From: Acridotheres tristis | Taxonomy: Eukaryota > Chordata > Aves > Passeriformes > Sturnidae | Reading direction: 5' to 3' | NCBI GenBank assembly: GCA_037013685.1 | Contig: CM072919.1 | Location: 50,922,616 to 50,986,615, forward strand | DNA length: 64,000 nucleotides | Part shown: piece after piece, positions 34,663 through 46,732 of the stretch | How positions within the stretch are numbered: position 1 is the first letter of the stretch | How the letters are laid out: the number at the start of each line of letters is the position of its first letter | The notes under the pieces: model-generated | What the model saw: only the letters and a program-made list of their open reading frames with translations | What the model was told of the DNA's origin: nothing | Databases searched by the model: none | Made by a program: the position numbers and the translations under genes

Positions 34663-37600
34663 GATGTGGCAATCAGTTGACTCTGAAGTGTGCTCCATCA
34701 TCTGATGGTCTTAATATTCTCCCATGAGATTACATGCCATCAGCAGATTTTGCAGAAGGTAAATCCCTGGAAATGAACAGGACTGACTCTTGCCACTTTC
34801 AAGAAGGAGAACTCTGGTGCAGTGTCAATAGTACTTAATTTTAAAAAAACTTAAAAAAATTTAAAGCGTAGGTGACAAATTGATAGATATAGATCTACCT
34901 ACAGTTACAGGCTGACTCATAATCCTCTGATGTACTCTAATAAGAAAAATTAATGGGCTATCACTTGGCAGTACAAAAAGCACTCATAATCCAAAGGATA
35001 TTTTTCTTCTCTTACAGAAAAGAATTACAATGCTTTGCTTGCAAAAAGTCTTCATGTATTTCCGAATAAATAAAAATACAGATACAGTTCTTAGATACAG
35101 TGACAGACACCCAGAAACCCTTTTGTCCAGCCCATCTTCTGATTTATTGAAAAAGATGACATTCTGTGACTAGCAGCATGCATTTATTATTTAACAGTAT
35201 TACTGTGAGCCTCTGCCAGTCTTTATCTCTTTCTTTGTGTCCTTGCCCAGTCTTTTCTTGGTATGTGTTCTCAATATTATTTAAAATAATCATAAAGAAG
35301 TATGCTCAGATTTCTGCCAGCTTTGTCTTTGTTCCATCTGTCCAATTCCACTTTTACCACCATTTTAAAAACTGATTTGGGGGTTTTATTACTATACCTG
35401 GAATAACTATTCTCAAATGGAATAAGCACTTGGAAAGGTGTCCATAAGTCCAAAAAACATCCTTTCTGCCTAAATAAATTTTATGATCTTGGTGTTCCCA
35501 CAACACAATCCAAATCGTTCATCTTGTCCAAGAGCTGGGAAATGGCAGCACGCCATAACTTCAAGGGCTGATTAACCATTGCCAAGACCTTAGATGCCAA
35601 ATGGTTAGCTGCCAAGGTTTTCAAGGCTCTTGGAAGTCACCCAAGCTTGATTTTTTTTTTTTTTTCTGGAGAGTGTTTCTCCTGGTAAAATGGTTGCTGT
35701 TCAGTTGTGATGACAACTGTCTTGTGACAATGAATCTACTTTTTCTAAAGATGAACTGGATACTTTCAGAGTATTAGAAAAGACTTTATTGTACTGGGTT
35801 TTTTGTCTCTTTTCTCCTGTCGCTGTCTGCTCTTAGACAAGCACTGCTGTCACATAACTGGAAAAATAACATAGTAGCTTTGTGCTTTACTGCAAATAGC
35901 AGGCCCCTGCCTGCCTACTGCATATTGTCCAATTTCAGTTGTGCTAGCTGTTGTTTCTATTTTCATTTCAGTATCAAAAGTACTAGGTAAATACAGAGAA
36001 CTTTTGCTCTGGTTATTGTTACCTGCTCATTCAATTGGCTGTCACTTTGCTAAGGTCTGTGCAAAGAATACAACCATTCTTGAAGGAATCTGCATGTTTT
36101 TTCATGATGTTGAGATGAAAGAATCTTTTTTGCAGTCATCTTTGAAGACAAATGTTACTAGAATTTCTGAGAACCAAAAGCATAATATTGTGATGTTTCA
36201 AGGCCAAACTGATCTGGATTACTTAATCCCTGCTTTTTCTATTTATTGTGGTTTCACTAAATTCTTTTATTGATTGAAACTGAGAAGAAATTAGCTAAAA
36301 TTATAGTTAAAATTATATAGTCTAGAATTAAACCACATTGTACCCTCTGAGTCAAGTAGATGTAGGTCTAACCAGTGTGGTCGGTGATGCTGATCTTTAA
36401 AATTACCTTTAATATTTTTGTAACTCTGCATCAGTTTCTGGTTCAGTGGAATATACTAAATTAAGGTGTTAGGCCTTTGAGTCCTAAAATTATATTAATA
36501 TTTTGCTTGCTACTGTTAAAGCTTGTATTTCTGACTTGTCTTAGCTGACCATTGAAAGTCAATATAAAATAAGAGTTTATTATACTGTCTGTATTTTTTT
36601 AATGTACCTTATCTGTGTAATTATTTTGAAATGTTTTAGATGGTTAGAATCTGCAAAGGCTTCTGACATAGCTGTTTTTGTCACTCATTAAGGACAGAGA
36701 ACTTGCTCTGCAGCATATGGAGGAAAAAAACCAAAACAAACCCATAGCAGGAAACAGCAGAAGATGATTAAAAGATTTAGAGAAAATGATGAGACTGAAG
36801 TACAGCCACATAGAACATCACAGAAAAGAGCCCGTTACAAGGGTTATCAGTGAAACAAGTTTTAGATTTTTCTTGTTGTAGGCTAAGTGATGGGAAGTTT
36901 TGTGTTTCTAGGGTTTTTTATGAGAAACCTAAGCACATATACAGAGAGCATTGAAGAGCTGGTAATCATTGCAGATGAAATTAGCAAGGAAAGAAGTGAA
37001 GAACTTCTGAAGATAGTTCATGCTGATAAACACAGTGTTTGTTTTTCTCAGTGTGAAAGGTAGAATATATAAAATATTATTATAGAATATAATTAAGCAT
37101 AATTATTAAATTAATTACGTTTTAATTTACAATCAGAAAAATTATCACTGCGTGTACTACTGTAAATAACAAAAATGGTTTAATTTATATGGAGAAGATA
37201 ATTTGTTTCAAACTAGTATGTGAAATTAGTCTCTTTTGTTTTGTCTGTTTGTCTGACTTGCTGCTTTATTTGATCAGAAGCAGAAGTCCGTTAAATGTCA
37301 TACATTTTGCTCTGGCTAGTTATTCATATCCCTCAGTTTGGGTGTCACCTAGATTGTTAGCATCCTTAGGAGCAACTCTTGTGCAGAGTCAATGTCCTGG
37401 GAGACAATAATACATCAAATAAGAAGAATGAATCAGCTAAATTGGAAGGAGATGATGAAAGAGTCACGATGAAAAAGACCTGAGGACAAAATACAAATTC
37501 TGAGTAAAAACTAATACAAATATCTTAAGTGAAGAGGAGATGAAAACAGCAGCAGTGCAGAGGATCAGTGCAACACTGAGTCTTCTTACTGCTTTTGGCT

Positions 37601-40600
37601 TAGAACATACCTGGGATCAAGTTTTCTAGTATCATGAATTTTCTGGAATTTATGTGTGCAGTTGATAGCCAGACAAATACATTCTTACACAATAAATCCA
37701 TATATTTATTTTTAAAAACCCAACACAACAGGTAAATGTTTATTCCAAAAACTTTAAATCTGGCGGTGTTTCTAGAAAACTTCTAAGGACTACAAACTAG
37801 TGCTGAAAGAGAAAATCACCCAGCCTAATGCAGATATGATCTTAGATTGAGAAAGGCTTATTAATGCATCAACCTTATACGTGATGTACGGTGTTGCTGC
37901 CCTTAGGGAGTTGCATAATGCCATTAAACTATAGGAAATGTATTTTTTGCTTTATGGCACAGAGTTATAAATATCAAGTGTATGTATAGCGTGCACATAC
38001 CAAATATTATATGTAATAGGAGCGAGGTCTGGATGATTTGTAAATTGCAATAAATGTGAGCTATCAGACTTCTTCCCAACCTTTTGGGGCTTTTATTATC
38101 AGGTGAATTGATGATGTTCCCTACTTTAACTAAAAAAAGTTATTCCCATCTTTTGCACAAAGAAAGAAAAACTGTCTCTCCTGCATAATAGTCATCATTA
38201 AATAATTTCTGCATTTTCTTTTGAATCATTGATCTCTATTCCCAGGTCAGATAAACCTATTCTGGCTATTTGATGTGCATCAGTACTATGATAAGTACTA
38301 GTGTCTTGTGATTCTTCCTGCCAGAGATGTCAGTATCCAGGAATGCAAGTGAAGCACTTCCAAAAAAACCTTCAGAAAAAACAAGCAAGCAGGAAAGCAA
38401 GCAAGCAAGCAAGCAACTAAAAAACCAAAACCAGCAAGAAAGAAGAACTATTAACTGTATATTTTTCCTTTTGACATTACAGAATAGTACAGTTTTAAGA
38501 GGAGTAATTACTGGAGCTTTTTGCCCCTACAGGGCTTTCTTTGTTTCTCAGTAACAGCTGTTTGGCAACAACAGTTGTAAAAACTGTCAGCAGTTTACAA
38601 ATTAATGTTTTTTGACTGCTTTGCAAACACCCCCTTTCATTTTATTCATGAATCTTCCCAACATGAAGCTTTGAGGTACAGATGACAGAAAAACGAACAA
38701 CAAAAAATCAAGGTCTTCTTTCCTGGTTTTGTGATTAATTTTAAAATATGATGACATGAAAGCCTTCGTCTTATACACAAAAACCCTAAAAATCTGAAGT
38801 TTCTAAAAGGCTGGAAACGTGCAAATAAATGTTTTAGATATCAAAACTGCTAAAAATGTCTGGTGCTTTCTTATTGTATGGATAACAGCAGTCATGTGGA
38901 ACATGAAGTGCTCTTTTGGAACATGACCACACAGTTGATGAAAGCAGCTGATAGCATATGAAGTGAAGATGCAGCTGACAATGCATGACTTTTTATTTCA
39001 GCCTTTGCCCTGATAAGCTTTTGATTAGTCAGTTCAGAAAGCAGCTCTGCTCAACATTCATTTTGATTCTGAGCTTCATGAGCTGTGTTGGGGATTGTTT
39101 GAGAAAGACGGAGAAACCTGGATGAGAAGGATGAATAAAGTCACCATGAGTCTTTTCTCAAGTCTGCTGGAAGCTATTTTCTTAGTGCTGTGTCTTAGTG
39201 TTTTACATGTCTTAACTTATGCTGCTTATCAGTGTAGTGAATAAACTTTACTAACCTATCCTCAGCTCACAAGTGAAATACTGTTCTCTAATATATGTGT
39301 TTGACTTGAACCAGTCTAAATTAAAAAAATGAAAAGCACCTTCACAGTGGTAGCCATCTAATTATACTTAAATATAGTGATTAAATTTTACAGTTATTCT
39401 GACAGTAAAGTTTACAATTTAAATGTAAATCTTGACAAGAAAATAATAATTCAGAATTACCTTTGACTTCACATATTCTCTTCCTAATGTCAGTGTGTTT
39501 TCTAAAGTAAAGGTTTCAGAGGTTGATAGATAGGCTCACAGGGCTGTGGTCATTAATGGCATAGTTATAATAGTGTTGGCTTTTGTGAATTAATGAATTA
39601 AAAGTTTAAAACATAAATGCTAAATAGCTTGAACACAACATCTTTAAGATTAACTATTATTATTAATGCATTTCAAAAGAAGAAATATTAATGAAAATAG
39701 TTCCGTAATTATTGGATGAAGGTATTTCTAGGTTTCGTCTATTTATTTATGTTCTTTGAAATATGCTTGTTCAGGTATGTGCTGTATCTTTTTTTTTTAG
39801 TTGCCACATTCCAGCCATTCCTTCCCTTGTTCCTTCCGTTATAAGCAACTCTTTGTAGCTATCCAGATAAGGAAGACATTAATGAGGATGTGAGGAATAT
39901 AAAATACTTTAAAAACTAATTTATACAGGAAGAACGCAACTGGGAAGATTGTACATCATCCCAGATTCTCTGGAAGTACTGAAAAACAGTCCTGTGAAAT
40001 AAAATTTTGAATTTAAAGACCTCATGTCATATGGCAAGTTAGACTCAAAATTTTATTGTGAGCTGAAATTTAGCTAAGTCCTCTGTGCTATGATCCAGCA
40101 AAACATTTTGTGATTCTTCCTCTGTGTAATCCAAGCTAGAGTTTGCATAACTTCTCAGTTATGTCTTCAGTTCATGTTCCATAATGTTGTTTCATTAAAA
40201 AAATTCACATATATGCAACTAAGAAGAAGCTTCTGCAGCTTTATGATTGGTAAGAGAGGCATGAGAATTCATCGCTATTGTTAATAGAAGTGTTTAATAC
40301 TGTCAGCTTTAAGGTTTTCTGTCCACCAGTCAAAACCAAGACCAGAAAGACAGTCAGCCAAAACTAGAATGTCTTAACTGGTAACACTGAAGTCAGTGAT
40401 GCAGTCATCAACAAACACATGTCAGTCTGTACTATATATAATTTCTTTTTTCCCCCTCTAGTTTGATAGTAATCTTGACATGAATGTTCAGTACAGTACA
40501 ACTAAAAGTTTGTAGAGGTTTTCCCATTTACTGTATTTCAAAAACATATTTGAACTGTTCAAGAAGGCTAAGTCTTATATATTACTAGACTTAGGAGTTA

Positions 40601-42004
40601 AAGCCTTTTATGGTAATGCTAGAGTGTAATCTTCTGCTTTTAATCATATGCTAACAGTACAATGTTACTAAGCATAATACCTATATTACACATAAACTTT
40701 TCATCCTTATTCTAAAAAGGACAGAAAAGGTGCGAAGAAAAATCTGAAATATTCGGAAAGCTTTGTATTTGGCCTTATCCGTGACAGCTGTCTCAACACT
40801 GCAGAAAGTCAGGCTAGTTTAAAATGATGGCCTCTGCTGTATCATGTAATGAATAAGAAATTTTATTGATAGCAGTAAAACCTATGTTGTCTAGTGCTAT
40901 TTCACACAAGGCTAATAGCTGTTGTATGGTAGCTGTAGATACAGTTTAATATACACATGCATTATTCTGAGTACTTCTTGGCAGTGTAGTTCTTTTATAT
41001 TAAGAATTGTCATTAAAATACAAATTTAAGAGTCACAGAGAAATTAGACCATTTCTGTAGACTTACCTAGAAATTTTGAGGATAAAAACCTGCTGTGGAG
41101 AAGCAGGAGGAAGAGATGAGATGACATGAGAGGACATTTCTATGACATTACTTACTTGTGAAAAGAACCAGCATAATCAAATAGTTTGCAATTCTGAAGA
41201 GGAGAATGGCACGAAGAGCTCTACACATAAAAAAAGTCTCATATATATTGGTTAGAGATGTGTGGTCATATGGATCATGGAATCAAATGGAAATAAACTC
41301 TAAATTTAAAAACTATCTGAGGATTTTCGCACATGGAAAGCAGGATATTAAATAGCTGTTTCTTGCTATATACATACCATTCATGCTGATGTAAAGAGTT
41401 TCTCCTAAAAAGCTGCTTGCTGTAAGCATGTGAAAGTGTTTTCCTCCTGTCACCTTTCTCCTGTCTTGGAGATCTTTCCTCCATCATATATAGTATCATG
41501 GGAGCAGCTCTGCTGGTGAGAGATGCGGAGATTATTTGGTAAACTTCTAATATTTTAAAAATTAAATCCTTTCCTAATAGAGAAGAAATCTGAATCTAAT
41601 AATCTAGTAAAACATATGCTTCAAGATAGCTTTGCACAGTGCGTTCTTTGACGTTCTCTAGCATGTGTCTGCTACCTCACAGGTGTCAAGTTACATCTGG
41701 GCTAAGACTGAGGTTTAGCACATCTAGAAACAGAATAAATTTGCTCACTATGAAGGGTGTTTTTATAGACTGAAGAAGCAGCTGTAACCTGTGAGGAGCT
41801 CCTTACTTGTTTTGAGTTGGCTGTTGATTTACTGTGTTATGGTATGGATTTCTCCCGGTTTGGTTTTATCTGCTTTGGAGCTAGATTTGGAAAATAGGGG
41901 GGTTGTTGTATTTGTAAACTGTACTTTCAATCTCTTTCTGCCCAAGTGAAAAAATATAACTTCCCATGTTAAGATGCAAGTTTAGTTGTACTGAACAGGA
42001 TACA
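34663..42004. other. Intronic stretch without gene
   Basis: AT-rich, about 7.3 kb. Simple repeats: poly-T at about 35651-35665 and AAGC/GCAA repeats at 38382-38416. A 110-codon plus frame at 35941-36273 has no family resemblance. No transposon recognised. Confidence 0.55.
38382..38416. repeat. (AAGC)n microsatellite, imperfect
   Basis: CAAGCAAGC, interrupted by AGGAAAGC, then CAAGCAAGCAAGCAAGCAAC. Confidence 0.9.
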
Positions 42005-42405
42005 GGGGTCAGGTGTTCTGTTCCTCCTGGAGGAGACTGAGGGGAGACCTCATTGCAGTTACAACTTCCTCAGGAGGGGAAAAGGAGGGGCAGGCACTGA
42101 TCTCTTCTCTTTGGTGACAGTGACAGGACCAAAGGAAATGAAACTGAAATTTCATTGAAATTGTGTCAGGGGAGGTTTAGGTTGGATATCAGGAAAAGGT
42201 TCTTCACTCAGAGGGTGTTTGGGCACCAGAATGGGTTCCCCAGGGAAGCAGTCACAGCACCAAGCCCGGCAGAGTTCAGGAGGTGTTAGCACAATGCTTT
42301 TGGGCACATGGTGTGACTCTTGGGGCGTCCTGTGCAGGGCCACGAGTTGGACTCCATGATCTTTGTGGGTCCCTTTAAGTCAAGATATTTTACAATTCTG
42401 TGTTT
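42005..42405 (+). mobile_element. CR1 LINE 3' end, plus strand
   Basis: Blocks in order: TCCTGGAGGAGACTGAGGGG, AGACCTCATTGCAGTTACAA, TCTTTGGTGACAGTGACAGG, TAGGTTGGATATCAGGAAAA, GTTCTTCACTCAGAGGGTGT, CTGTGCAGGGCCACGAGTTG and the tail TTTACAATTCTGTGTTTC. Only the end of ORF2 and the 3' non-coding part are present. Confidence 0.93.
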
Positions 42406-43079
42406 CTTTCTAGGGAGTATATCATCATGAGATTAGTTCAGAGCTGGATTAAAGGAGAATTATATTTAGAGATATTAGTAAATTTATTTACAAGTAAAAA
42501 AAAATCAGGATGAAGAACATGAAAGGAAAATTCATGGAAATTCATTACTTATGCTCTCATATTTCTATATTATTAACACTCTTCATTTTTAATATAAAAA
42601 ATAAATTTGATAAAATGTATGAACATTTATTAATGTCTTACTGTGATCCTTAGCTTTCCTGAGGCAATCCAGAAGCATGTTGGGGCCACTATATAACTTC
42701 TTTTGCTGAACTCGCTTTTTATCACCAAAGGCAACAAAGAATTATTACTATTTTAAATTTTAAAATGTGTTCCATTCAAATGCATTCAGAACAAATTCTA
42801 CTAATGTTTTCCTAGGTCACTGTTTTCTGCTTTATCCATGTACATCAGTCCTTTCAAGAGAAAGGTCAGGGTCTTATATGTGAAAAGGATATGTAAATAC
42901 AGTAATTAACTGTTAGAGTAATTTAAACTGTAAGTATTGTAAAAGAAGTTGAGTTAGACCAAAATTGGTTATTAAAGGACAGAATGACATAGAAACCACA
43001 AGCCCAAATATTGTTTTACCAAAAATTCTTAAACATAATGATACAGTTAAATCTTTTACAAAACACTTCCTTTGTATTT

Positions 43080-43600
43080 CCCCCTTTTTCTGGTCTTGTG
43101 CTCATATTTTCAGTTCTCCTATGGGGTCTTGGGGTTGATGGCTTCAGTCTGGTAGTGCAGGCTGTAACAGCAGGTTCTAATCACCTCAAGTCTGAGAAAT
43201 GCAGTGCTCATGTTGACCCCTCTTCCTCCTTTTAGGATCCACCTGGAGTAATTTTCGTGTCTGCTAGCACAGTTTTACACTTTGCCGTTTCTTCACCAAG
43301 GCGCAGGTTGATGTTACATGTGATTTTGTTACATATTATGCCTTTTGTGTATGCCGGATGCTCTTTCCCTCTCCCTTTGTTGCCCAGCAGCTTAACTGAG
43401 CATCGGAGCATTGGATAACTAGTGCTGGGCTGGGTCTCTTTTTTGGCAGTCCCATGGTGCTCATTTGCACAATGTCTCCACTTCTCAAAGCCCCTGCTGT
43501 CATTCTGAGCCTTCTCCCTATGAATACCAATGCATGAAGGTCATAAATCCCTCATTCTCCTCAAAGTGTCCCCTTGCTATGACTGTAAAAACCGCAGTTG
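43080..43600. other. GC-richer unassigned segment
   Basis: More balanced base composition than its surroundings, pyrimidine-rich, with words such as TCTGAGCCTTCTCCCTATGA. I do not recognise it as CR1 or LTR. It could be a decayed element or a regulatory region. Confidence 0.3.
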
Positions 43601-44289
43601 TAACATCAAAAGGTGAGTAAAAGTGACACAAGTTTTAGTGATAGCCACCTGTCAAAAGAAAAGTTTCTGCTGCAGCTAAAAACATGAAAGTGAATCCACA
43701 GGCATGTTTAGGCAGAGAAAGCCTCAGTGCTGAAGCCTTGCAAACCATATTGGAAGCCTGTTACTAGCAGAACATCACAGAATATCAACATCACTGGACT
43801 ACAACATTCACTCATTTCTATTTTATTTTGCCTCTCAATTAATGCATTTATTTCATATACATTGTATGAAAGAAATAAGTAAATAAAAGGACTGCAAAAA
43901 ACCATGTTTTCTAATAGGTGTCACTTTTATTAAATATGTATAGCTAAAATTGCCTGTCACAAAGTCATGTTAGACCCTGACCATTCTCCTGAGAGCAGAT
44001 GAAGTAGAAAGCAGCAATTTAGGAAAGTATCAATAGGATCCATTTGAACAAAACATATTTTACCATTTTTTCTAACCCTTTGTGCTAGAAAAGACTCTCT
44101 TTGCATAGGTAAGACTGAGTGTAATGTTCTTGCCAGGGACTCTCAGAAAGGAAAAGTCAAATCCATGTCCCATTGTGGCAAAGCAAACAAGTAAACAAGG
44201 AAAATATAAGCAGTCACTCTTCTTCCCTCACTAAAGCCATTCTTGTAAGGGATAATATTGTTAATACTATGGTGGTTTATCACCATCAG

Positions 44290-44706
44290 AGGTGAAAAAT
44301 GAATGCATTAAAGAAGAGGAAAACACACCATACAGACAGTGAGCTGTCCTGGGTGCCACCCCCGGACAGGACAGGTGGGTGTGGAGGCCACATGGTCTGG
44401 GCTGCTGAGTGCTCTGGCACTGCTGCTGCTGCTGCAGCCACAGGGGCTGTCAGCACAGGCAGTGACAGACCAGCCGTGCCCATGCCTGCATCACCAGGAT
44501 TGTTTGCAGCTACCTCTGCTTTGTGGTACTTTGCTGCTCCGTTCAAGTACTCTGTTTTAGATGTTACGTGGAGAGAAATTGGATTTTCTCTCATTTTTCT
44601 CACCGTACCTAATGGCATAATTTTTATAAGCAGAGCCTTTAAAAAGAAAAAGCCTCAAATGGCTTATACCTTGCCCGTTCAACTGAGCATGGACATATGT
44701 ATCTGA
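44290..44706 (+). other. GC-rich segment with a 135-codon open frame, unassigned
   Basis: From about 44335 to 44515 the sequence is distinctly GC-rich (CTGCTGCTGCTGCAG, CCACCCCCGGACAGG). An ATG-started frame runs from 44299 to a TGA at 44704-44706. The product begins MNALKKRKTHH, contains an alanine run made by the CTG/GCT repeats, and has a hydrophobic part (IGFSLIFLTVPNGIIFI) and a basic patch (KKKK). A second frame at 44339 looks like a signal peptide (LLSALALLLLLQPQG) but opens with GTG. Neither matches a family I know, there is no splice or promoter context, and GC-rich DNA has few stops, so chance is the default reading. Confidence 0.2.
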
Positions 44707-44750
44707 GCTGAACAGGGTTGGGATTACCTATACTTTTAAAGGAAAATTCA

Positions 44751-44776
44751 TGTGTGTGTGTGTGTGTGTGTGTGTG
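44751..44776. repeat. (TG)13 microsatellite
   Basis: Uninterrupted TG run of 26 bases followed by TTGTAGATATTC. Confidence 0.97.
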
Positions 44777-45200
44777 TTGTAGATATTCAGATGCTAAGCC
44801 AACAATGTTCCAATTCTTATTACTGCATCTCTTTTATACCAGGTTTTAAGTCTTTATCTCAAGAAAGTTATAAAAATAGCTTCTCTGCTGGCATTGAGAT
44901 TTTGTAGTTTTCATTTTAACATTGCTTTTAATCAAATTGATGAGCCATAACTGAATATTACATACTGGATTGCTAGCTTACTTGCTTATCTTTTAAATGG
45001 TGATAATCCAGCCAGTGTTTTTCATTAAAAATACCGCTATATTTTAGATAATTTAATATGCACCATATAATGGGTTTATTTTTGTTGTGTTTGCAAATTA
45101 ATATCAATGTAAGAAAGAACAAGCATCATATATTTGCAAGATTTCTTTTTCAGTATTTTTTCTTTTTTCATCTCTCAGTATATGCAATCTTTGGATTAGC

Positions 45201-45273
45201 TTGAAGGAGCCTTCAATGAAACATAATTTCTGTTTCATTGAAGGAGCCTTCAATGAAACATAATTTCTGTTTC
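45201..45273. repeat. 37-bp tandem duplication with palindrome at the junction
   Basis: The unit beginning TTGAAGGAGCCTTCAATGAA at 45201-45237 is repeated at 45238-45273, identical except that the final A is T. Within and across the junction, CATTGAAGG (45236-45244) and CCTTCAATG (45247-45255) form a 9-bp stem with a two-base loop. Confidence 0.95.
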
Positions 45274-45747
45274 TTACAAACATTTGAAGGTATTAGGTGA
45301 AATGTTATTTATTAATGGAACAAAGGAAAAGTACAATGTTAGTGTATGTATAACTTACATTATGAAAATACAAGTTTGAGACACAGTGCATAGATGTGAT
45401 GGTTTGCATACCAGAATATTTATTTCACATAGTTCAAATTACAAAGATGCAAAATATAGCATATAGCTCTTGTTTAAACTGCATGAAAATCTGCAGTATC
45501 AGGGTGTGACTGACAGCCACATCCTTCTAAATTCATGTTGTTTGAAAGATGACCCAAATCCTAAGATTTTTCTTGACCAACTGTAACAAAATGAAAGCCA
45601 TGTCACGTGCTATGGCACAGATGTTGATAAAATAAAACTGTGTTTCCCCGTTTTCCATGATTTGCTAAATTTTGGATTTTGTAGTTCAGGTTAGTCGTGC
45701 TAAATTAGAAACTGAGTTACAGTATAAATATAGAAGTGTTTTGGGTG

Positions 45748-46040
45748 TATCCAGTGAGGTTTTGGCAGTGGATGGCAAGAAAAGACCAACGCCAGACACA
45801 GCTGGCTCCAGCTAGCTCTTTAACAGATCTGCCACAGGACACAGCTGAGCCTGTCAGTGAAGCTGGTGGCGTCTCTTGGGAAAGCATATTTAAGGAAAAA
45901 CTAAAATACTAGACAGGCAGAGGAGGAGGGAACAAAGGCAGAGTGGGAAACAATACAAGGACCAGCTAGGGTAGAAGTGGAGGAGCTTCATGGCAGAGCA
46001 CACATCTACAGTGCTGCCTGTGGGGACAGGAAGAAAGACA
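45748..46040 (+). mobile_element. Fragment of an avian LTR retrotransposon
   Basis: Blocks recalled from an abundant avian ERV family: GGCAGTGGATGGCAAGAAAA, CCAGACACAGCTGGCTCCAG, GACACAGCTGAGCCTGTCAG and TTGGGAAAGCATATTTAAGG (a TATTTAAG-type promoter box). These are followed by purine-rich sequence (GCAGAGGAGGAGGGAACAAA). The limits and orientation are uncertain, and no target duplication was found. Confidence 0.45.
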
Positions 46041-46277
46041 ATGCTTTAATTTTTGTGTTCGATGCTCATTATGCAGACCTGTTTTAATCAGCACGAAATT
46101 TCATTACTTTTTCTGAGATCTGTTTTGCTCACTAGAGAAGCAGTTGAGCACTCTCCCTGCCTTCAGCTTGACTCAGCTCATTTAGCCTATTTTCTCCTTG
46201 TGTCCTAAATCCTAAGGAAGGACTGTGAGGGTGCAGGTGGCTGGTTTGCCAAAGATAACCTACCACAAGAGAGGAAG

Positions 46278-46281
46278 AGTT
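46278..46281. repeat. Target-site duplication, left copy (AGTT)
   Basis: AGTT directly before TGAGGCC at the LTR start. The matching copy is at 46729-46732. Confidence 0.75.
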
Positions 46282-46728
46282 TGAGGCCTTATGTTTTGAC
46301 TTGTATATTTTTCAGACTCTCTGCTGCTTGGTCTGTAACTCTGAAACCATGTTAGGTGTTAGTAAGTTCTCTTCACAGGGTAGTTAGACAAAACAATCCC
46401 TTCCTGAATTACTAGGAATCCTTGATTCCTAGAGAATCAAGGACAACCGGTGCCCAAAAAGCATAAAGAAAAGTGAGGGAAAAGGGGCAAGCCAAGGGGT
46501 TGAGACTTCATAACCTGAAGCTGTGGTTGGACAATTAACCCCAACATGTAGATGAACCAAAACTTATAAAAGTGTAAAACTCATGACTGGGATCCATCTT
46601 GGATTCGACTTGGGTGCAGCCCCAGCCAGGCTCTTGCACTGCCCAGGGTGTATCCTTTCAATAAATACATACTGTGTTCCCTTTAGCTCTGTCTAGTCTC
46701 TGTTCCCGGTCCGCCTTTCTAGGCATCA
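46282..46728 (+). mobile_element. Solo LTR of an endogenous retrovirus
   Basis: A 447-bp element starting TGAGGCC and ending GGCATCA (7-bp terminal inverted repeats with one mismatch), flanked by AGTT on both sides. The TATA box TATAAAA at 46565-46571 and AATAAA at 46660-46665 are 89 bp apart and give the plus orientation. The sequence between them (CCAGCCAGGCTCTTGCACTG, CCCAGGGTGTATCC) and after them (CTCTGTCTAGTCTCTGTTCC) is familiar from avian LTRs. A hairpin (CCTTGATTC and GAATCAAGG, 5-base loop) lies in U3 at 46420-46442. There is no internal region, so it is a solo LTR. Confidence 0.85.
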
Positions 46729-46732
46729 AGTT
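46729..46732. repeat. Target-site duplication, right copy (AGTT)
   Basis: AGTT directly following GGCATCA. Confidence 0.75.

Larger units (their letters stand above)
42406..45747. other. Intronic stretch with two GC-richer, unassigned segments
   Basis: Mainly AT-rich and without recognised transposons, apart from GC-richer segments at about 43080-43600 and 44290-44560 (listed separately), (TG)13 at 44751-44776 and a 37-bp tandem duplication at 45201-45273. Confidence 0.5.

Noticed and set aside
35521..35660. Minus-strand stretch of about 48 open codons that reads like a soluble helical protein (ALKTLAANHLASKV...), next to a poly-T run
   Set aside because: No family recognised, a stop sits directly upstream, and the poly-T lies on the wrong side for a retrocopy tail on that strand.
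44339..44560. Frame resembling a signal peptide (LLSALALLLLLQPQG)
   Set aside because: It opens with GTG, and the leucine run comes from the CTG repeat. No promoter or splice context.
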